Assembly (NCBI GenBank): GCA_963848355.1
Contig: CAWKDG010000012.1
Location: forward strand, 186,001 to 250,000
DNA from: CAWKDG01 sp963848355
GTDB lineage: Bacteria > Actinomycetota > Acidimicrobiia > Acidimicrobiales > UBA8190
DNA length: 64,000 nucleotides
Direction: 5' to 3'
The position numbers and the translations under genes are program-made. The notes beneath the pieces are model-generated. The model ran no database searches. It worked only from the letters and a program-made list of their open reading frames with translations, and was not told the origin of the DNA. This document shows, piece by piece, positions 59,363 to 64,000 of this stretch. The first letter of the stretch is position 1, and every line of letters starts with the position of its first letter.

Positions 59363-60760
59363 ATGAGTCGGGCGACGGCCACCGATCTCGTCTATCTGGT
59401 GGCCATCGTCGGCTTCATCTTCGCCCTCATCGGGCTGAGCTCACCCAAGCACGCCCGGATCGGGAACCTGGCCGGGGCCACGGGGATGCTCGTGGCCGTG
59501 GCGTGGACCTTCTCTCTCCCGTCGGTCTACGGGCACACCAAGAACCTCGTGCTCATCATCGTGGCCGTGATCATCGGAACGGTCATCGGGGTGCCGGCGG
59601 CCCGCAAAGTGAAGATGACGGCGATGCCGCAGATGGTGGCCATCTTCAACGGCGTCGGTGGCGGCGCCGCCGCGCTGGTGTCGGTCACCGAGTTCATCTC
59701 GCTCCCGGGCAAGACCCTGGCCATCTACAAGATCTGCGAGATCCTCTTCGGCGTCCTGGTGGGGTCGGTCTCCTTCGCCGGCAGCGGCGTGGCCTTCGCC
59801 AAGTTGCAGGAACTGATGACGGGACGGCCCATCACCTACAAGGGCCAGCAACCGATCAACGCCGTGGTCGGTCTGGCCATCCTGGCCATGCTCGTCGCCA
59901 CCGTGGTCACGGCCAACACCGCGCTGCTCATCGTCGTCCTCGTCCTGTCGCTCGCCCTCGGGATCATCTTCGTCCTCCCCATCGGCGGCGCCGACGTCCC
60001 CGTCCTCATCTCGTTGCTCAACTCGTTCACGGGCCTGGCCGTGGCCGCCTCGGGCTTCACCTTGAACAGCAACCTCCTCATCGTGGCCGGCACCCTCGTC
60101 GGGGCGTCGGGAATCCTCCTGACCCGGATGATGAGCCACGCCATGGGTCGGTCGATCGGGAACATCCTCTTCAGCGCCTTCGGCTCGGTCATCACGGCCA
60201 CCGGCGCCGACGGCGGACCCGACGGGCGGGCGGTGCGGACGGGGACACCCGAGGACATCGGCGTCCTGTTGGCCTACGCCCGCAAGGTGGCCATCATCCC
60301 CGGCTACGGCCTGGCCGTGGCCCAGGCCCAGCACGTGGCCCGGGAGCTGGCCGACACCCTGGCCGAACGCGGTGTCGAGGTCTACTACGCCATCCACCCC
60401 GTCGCCGGCCGCATGCCGGGACACATGAACGTCCTGTTGGCCGAGGCCAACGTCCCCTACGACCAATTGGTCGAGATGGACGACGCCAACGCCGAGATGT
60501 CGACCACCGACGTGGCTCTGGTGGTGGGGGCCAACGACACCGTGAACCCGGCGGCCAAGAACACGCCGGGCAGTCCGATCTACGGGATGCCCATCATCAA
60601 CGCCGACCTCGCGGCGAACATCGTCTTCCTGAAGCGGTCGATGCGGCCGGGATTCGCGGGGATCGACAACGAGCTGCTCTACGACCCGAAGACGACGATG
60701 CTCTTCGGCGACGCCAAGGACACCCTGTCCGCTCTCGTCGCCGCCGTCCGCTCGGCGTAA
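59363..60760 (+). CDS. pntB: NAD(P) transhydrogenase beta subunit
   Basis: A 465-residue protein. Nine or so helices (SRATATDLVYLVAIVGFIFA, MPQMVAIFNGVGGGAAALVS, ADVPVLISLLNSFTGLAVAA) are followed by the NADP-binding dIII domain: GYGLAVAQAQHVARELADTL, YYAIHPVAGRMPGHMNVLLA, VVGANDTVNPAAKNTPGSPI. Completes the proton-translocating transhydrogenase, which would supply NADPH for the reductive parts of catabolism and biosynthesis. Confidence 0.96.
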   Translation: MSRATATDLVYLVAIVGFIFALIGLSSPKHARIGNLAGATGMLVAVAWTFSLPSVYGHTKNLVLIIVAVIIGTVIGVPAARKVKMTAMPQMVAIFNGVGGGAAALVSVTEFISLPGKTLAIYKICEILFGVLVGSVSFAGSGVAFAKLQELMTGRPITYKGQQPINAVVGLAILAMLVATVVTANTALLIVVLVLSLALGIIFVLPIGGADVPVLISLLNSFTGLAVAASGFTLNSNLLIVAGTLVGASGILLTRMMSHAMGRSIGNILFSAFGSVITATGADGGPDGRAVRTGTPEDIGVLLAYARKVAIIPGYGLAVAQAQHVARELADTLAERGVEVYYAIHPVAGRMPGHMNVLLAEANVPYDQLVEMDDANAEMSTTDVALVVGANDTVNPAAKNTPGSPIYGMPIINADLAANIVFLKRSMRPGFAGIDNELLYDPKTTMLFGDAKDTLSALVAAVRSA

Positions 60761-60791
60761 CCGCGCGCCGGGACGGCGGTGGCCGACGCGC

Positions 60792-62204
60792 TCAGACGCT
60801 GACGGTCTGGGCCTTCGGCACGGCCGAAGGCCCGCCCTCGACCAGGGCGGCGAAGACGAGAAAACCCTGGGTCGTCTGACGGGCGGAGGAGACGACGACC
60901 TCGACGTGGTCGCGTCCGACCAGATGGGCGGCGTCGTTGACGACGACCATGTCCCCCTCGGGGAGGTAACCGACGGCCTGGCGCGGCTGGCGGCCCGACT
61001 TCACGAGATCGATGACCAGTCGCTCCCCCGCCGGGTGGTCGGGGGCGAGCTCGGACATGAGGCGGCGCAGATCGACGGCGTCGATACCTTCGGACTCGGC
61101 CCGGTGGGCCAGGTCGGCCGAGCACGTCGCCAGGCGGACGTGCATCCGCTGGGCGACGACCAGAGCACGGTCGCCGGAGTCGTCGAGCTCGGGAACTTCG
61201 TCGTCGCTCATCCGCACGTTCACGCCACTCTCGCGCAGCGCATCGATCGCCTCGAGGCCGCGCCGCGCCCGACGGGATGAGACGGGATCGGGGCTCTCGG
61301 CCAAAGCGCGGACCTCGTCGACGACGAACCGAGGAACCACGATGCCGCCGGCCAACAGGCCGGACCGGCCGAGGACGAGGAGATGGCGGTCCATCACGGC
61401 GGAGCTGTCGATGAGAAGAGCCGAAGGCGGAGGGGGATCGTCGGGGCGCTCGACGAGATGGGAGAACCCGGCCGCCCTGATGATCTCGCGGCCCTTCATG
61501 ACGCCGAGGCGGGTGCCCCCGACGCACAAGACCCACGCCAGCGCGGCCACGGCCGGGTAGTCGACGGTCGAATGCACGAGGGCCACCAGGGGCAGACCCG
61601 CCACCAGGCCGGCGAGGAGCCCGGTGGTGCCCACCACCGAGCCGGCGAAGACCTCGCTGGCCGGCATGGAGCGGAGCTCGTGGACGGCACCGGCCACACC
61701 ACGATCGAGGAACCGGCCGACGATCCCCCCGGCCAGGTAGGTGACGAGCGCGCCCAGGGTGATCCCGATGAGGGGAGCCGTGTTGTCGTGGCCGGCGTGG
61801 CCCATGTGATTGCCGATGGCCAGCCCGCCGATGACCCCGGCGATCACGAGGAACAGGCGGAAGACCTCGACGAAGAGCACGTCGCCGACGCGTCGGGGCG
61901 GAACGTCCTGGCCGGGAGCGCCGTCGGCCCGGATCTTGCGGAACGCCTTGAAGACACGGCGGCGGGGCGGTCTGTCGACGGCGGGGCGGTCGGCAACGCC
62001 GTCGGGAGGGCCGTCGGCAACGCCGTCGAGAGGACCGTCGCGAGGACCGTCGGGAGGACCTGAGCCGGCGTCGCCTGGTGCGTGCTCGGGAGTCACCCGC
62101 AATTCATCGACAAACCGGGGCACGCGCTGAAGGTCCCAGTCGGATTTGCCGAGACCTTTTCCGGGTATGTGTGCCGGTACCTCACCGGGCGCTCTTGTCA
62201 CCAT
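60792..62204 (-). CDS. PIN/TRAM-domain membrane protein (YacL-like)
   Basis: A 470-residue protein. An N-terminal tail of about 90 residues holds a DGPxDGVADGPPDG repeat. Four membrane segments follow (LFVEVFRLFLVIAGVIGGLA, TAPLIGITLGALVTYLAGGI, GLLAGLVAGLPLVALVHSTV, YPAVAALAWVLCVGGTRLGV). A PIN domain has LLIDSSAVMDRHLLVLGRSG, VPRFVVDEVRALAESPDPVS and acidic residues in DSGDRALVVAQRMHV; a TRAM-like C-terminus reads GYLPEGDMVVVNDAAHLVGR. Known family: YacL-type ATPase-free PIN proteins, presumed RNases. Convergent with pntB. Confidence 0.88.
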   Translation of the reverse strand: MVTRAPGEVPAHIPGKGLGKSDWDLQRVPRFVDELRVTPEHAPGDAGSGPPDGPRDGPLDGVADGPPDGVADRPAVDRPPRRRVFKAFRKIRADGAPGQDVPPRRVGDVLFVEVFRLFLVIAGVIGGLAIGNHMGHAGHDNTAPLIGITLGALVTYLAGGIVGRFLDRGVAGAVHELRSMPASEVFAGSVVGTTGLLAGLVAGLPLVALVHSTVDYPAVAALAWVLCVGGTRLGVMKGREIIRAAGFSHLVERPDDPPPPSALLIDSSAVMDRHLLVLGRSGLLAGGIVVPRFVVDEVRALAESPDPVSSRRARRGLEAIDALRESGVNVRMSDDEVPELDDSGDRALVVAQRMHVRLATCSADLAHRAESEGIDAVDLRRLMSELAPDHPAGERLVIDLVKSGRQPRQAVGYLPEGDMVVVNDAAHLVGRDHVEVVVSSARQTTQGFLVFAALVEGGPSAVPKAQTVSV

Positions 62205-62251
62205 CTGTCACAACCACCACACTGGGAGGTTTCACGAGCAGAACGAGGACC

Positions 62252-64000
62252 ATGATCCGAAGCGGGGGGAGGACCACGGTGCCGGTATGCCTGCGTGACC
62301 TGGTCCTTCTCACGGCGACGGCCCAGGGGGAGGTCCACCTCCCCGGTCTCACTCTCAGCGCGACGAGGGACACCCTCGTCGTCTCCGGCCCGGGACGACA
62401 GGTCCTGCGGTCGTGGTCCTGGGCAGAGGTGACCGTGCTCAGCGCCGATCGATACGACGGGGCCGATCGATACGACGGGGCCGATCGAAACGACGGGGCC
62501 GATGGATACGACGGGGCCGATGGATACGACGGGGCCGATGGATACGACGGGGCCCATGAACTCGAAAGGGTCGATGGACACACCGGGGGGGTCGAGGGAC
62601 GGAAGCCGGGAGGTGCCGACGAAGCGCGCCACCTCCTCGAGCTGCGCGCCGGCGACCGGTGCCACCGCTTTCTGGTCGGTGCCCGCGACCTCTCGACATT
62701 CCTCGGGGCCACCGCCGGCTGGCGGGGACACGCGGGTCCCTTGACCGACACCTCGGCGATCGGGCCCTCCCCGACCGAGACCCCCTCGAGCGCGCCGCCG
62801 AGAGGGTGGGCGACGAGATGGCACCAGCTCCGCTGCGGGCTGGTGCGGCGACCGCGCCACGCCCGCAGCCTGCGGGTGAGACCGGTCCCCGCCTGCATCG
62901 GGGCGGCGGTGCTCATCGCCGGCGGCGCCACCTTCGGAACGATCGGAAACGGCGGGGCCCAGGCGGCCAGCCCCGCCGGTGCCGGCGGCGGCGGGGTGTC
63001 GATCATGTCCCGGATGGACCGGGAGTACGCGGCGCGGGCGTCGGCGGTGGCCCTGCCGGCGGCGACGACGCCGCCCGCCCCCGCCCCGCCGTCGCTGGCG
63101 GGGGCCCCGGCCCTGAAGTCGCACGAGATCTTCGGCTTCGCCCCGTACTGGACCCTGCCGCAGTCCTCGGGCTTCGACGTGTCGGACCTGACGACGATCG
63201 CCTACTTCAGCGTCGACGTGAACGGGGACGGGTCGATCCAGAACACCGGACCCGGATGGACGGGATACGAAAGCCAGGACCTGGCCAACCTGATCACGCG
63301 CGCCCATGCGGCGGGGTCCCGGGTGGTGCTGACGGCGACGTGTTTCGGCCAGGGTGCGCTCAACGAGCTGACCTCCGACCCGTCGGCGCCGACGCGTCTG
63401 GCAACCAGCCTGATCCAGCTGATCTCGGCCAAGAACCTCGATGGGGTGAACCTCGACTTCGAGGGTGAGGGCCCCGGCGACCAGGCCGGTCTCGACTCAC
63501 TGGTGTCCCAGGTTTCGACAGCGGTGAAGGCAGCGAACGCCCACTGGCAGGTGACGATGGACACCTACGCGTCCTCGGCCGGCGACCCCGGAGGGTTCTA
63601 CGACATCGCCGGCCTGGCCCCGAGCGTCGACGCCTTCTTCGTGATGGCCTACGACATGAACGCGACGACACCGTCACCGACGGCGGCCCTCACCGGCTCC
63701 GGCTTCACCGACCTCGACGCCCTCCAGGAGTACACCGCCGTCGTCCCCGCCTCGAAGGTCATCCTCGGGGTCCCCTATTACGGCTACGACTGGCCCACGT
63801 CGGGACCCGGTCTCGGGGCCACGGCCACCGGTCCGCCCACGCCGCTCAGCTACGCCCAGATCGCCGCCGCCCAGCATCCGCTGTACTGGGATCCCGCCAC
63901 CCAGACGGCGTGGACCTCCTACCAGGTGGGAACGCAGTGGCATCAGACGTGGTTCGACAACCCGACGTCGTTGGCCCTGAAGGCGCAACTGGCCAACTGG
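62252..64000 (+). CDS. Membrane-anchored GH18 (chitinase-like) protein with intracellular N-terminal domain, 3' partial
   Basis: Open from ATG 62252 to the window edge, 583 codons. Residues 1-165 look cytoplasmic and PH-like (TLSATRDTLVVSGPGRQVLR, LLELRAGDRCHRFLVGARDL) and contain a DGADRY hexamer repeat. A transmembrane helix follows (VPACIGAAVLIAGGATFGTI). After a Pro/Ala linker, the GH18 barrel shows FGFAPYWTLPQSSGFDVSDL, NLDGVNLDFEGEGP (catalytic Glu in DxxLDFE) and FFVMAYDMNATTPSP, VILGVPYYGYDWPTSGP. Related to YaaH/YdhD-like and lysozyme-type hydrolases; substrate could be peptidoglycan or chitin-like glycans. C-terminus not seen. Confidence 0.85.
   Translation, partial: MIRSGGRTTVPVCLRDLVLLTATAQGEVHLPGLTLSATRDTLVVSGPGRQVLRSWSWAEVTVLSADRYDGADRYDGADRNDGADGYDGADGYDGADGYDGAHELERVDGHTGGVEGRKPGGADEARHLLELRAGDRCHRFLVGARDLSTFLGATAGWRGHAGPLTDTSAIGPSPTETPSSAPPRGWATRWHQLRCGLVRRPRHARSLRVRPVPACIGAAVLIAGGATFGTIGNGGAQAASPAGAGGGGVSIMSRMDREYAARASAVALPAATTPPAPAPPSLAGAPALKSHEIFGFAPYWTLPQSSGFDVSDLTTIAYFSVDVNGDGSIQNTGPGWTGYESQDLANLITRAHAAGSRVVLTATCFGQGALNELTSDPSAPTRLATSLIQLISAKNLDGVNLDFEGEGPGDQAGLDSLVSQVSTAVKAANAHWQVTMDTYASSAGDPGGFYDIAGLAPSVDAFFVMAYDMNATTPSPTAALTGSGFTDLDALQEYTAVVPASKVILGVPYYGYDWPTSGPGLGATATGPPTPLSYAQIAAAQHPLYWDPATQTAWTSYQVGTQWHQTWFDNPTSLALKAQLANW
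62444..62551. repeat. Six 18 bp tandem repeats inside the GH18 gene
   Basis: Units of GCCGATCGATACGACGGG and its variants (GATGGATAC in the later copies, one AAC) encode a DGADRY or DGADGY hexamer six times. In-frame unit length allows copy-number change without breaking the gene. It interrupts the PH-like N-terminal domain. Confidence 0.85.

Overview
This 64 kb window is very GC-rich actinobacterial chromosome, read here as probably class Acidimicrobiia or a close relative. The reasons are the GYWLVAADGGVF-type repeats of one secreted protein, the large Cys-containing repeat surface proteins, a DUF222/HNH protein, an F420-type LLM oxidoreductase and a mycobacterial-style steroid gene set. 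No rRNA, tRNA, CRISPR array, transposase or phage gene was seen.

Layout. 0-2 kb: a minus-strand operon of a thiolase-fold protein (cut by the window edge) and two DUF35 proteins. 2-5.7 kb: a DUF2079 membrane protein and an ABC-2 exporter pair. 5.7-8.9 kb: a zinc alcohol dehydrogenase, a KstR-like TetR regulator, a second TetR regulator and pdxH. 9-17.5 kb: three large secreted proteins and a cyclase-family hydrolase. 17.6-22.7 kb: an amidohydrolase and an aldehyde dehydrogenase, divergent from a thiolase/DUF35 pair. 22.8-26.5 kb: secreted or accessory proteins (small secreted protein, HNH protein, GYWLVAADGG protein, SIMPL lipoprotein). 26.5-41.2 kb: an acyl-CoA region with an LLM oxidoreductase, a two-subunit acyl-CoA dehydrogenase, two related metal-dependent hydrolases, two CaiB/BaiF CoA-transferases and two thiolase/DUF35 pairs, interrupted by an SGNH hydrolase and an NRDE protein. 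41.3-46.5 kb: a membrane protein, a VOC protein, an EAL/HDOD protein, an acyl-CoA ligase and an unusual periplasmic-binding-fold protein. 46.6-57.7 kb: a fused FadE34-like dehydrogenase, a FadA5/FadA6-like thiolase, housekeeping genes, and an ipdC-ipdB-ipdA-echA20 block with a divergent SDR. 57.8-64 kb: proton-translocating transhydrogenase (pntAA-pntAB-pntB), a PIN/TRAM membrane protein, and a membrane-anchored GH18 protein that runs off the end.

How it fits together. The ipdABC-echA20 block is the signature of steroid C/D-ring (HIP) catabolism. With the KstR-like regulator, FadE-type dehydrogenases, Ltp-like thiolase/DUF35 pairs and CoA-transferases, the window looks like a catabolic island for steroids or related polycyclic acids. 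A 15-16 bp palindrome, consensus CTGAC-N5/6-GTCAG, recurs in the upstream gaps of most catabolic operons, including that of the second TetR gene, and suggests one shared local regulator.

Caution. At least ten single-base frame breaks occur in otherwise convincing genes, many beside C or G runs. They look more like residual sequence error in the assembly than gene decay, and are annotated as breaks inside intact genes.
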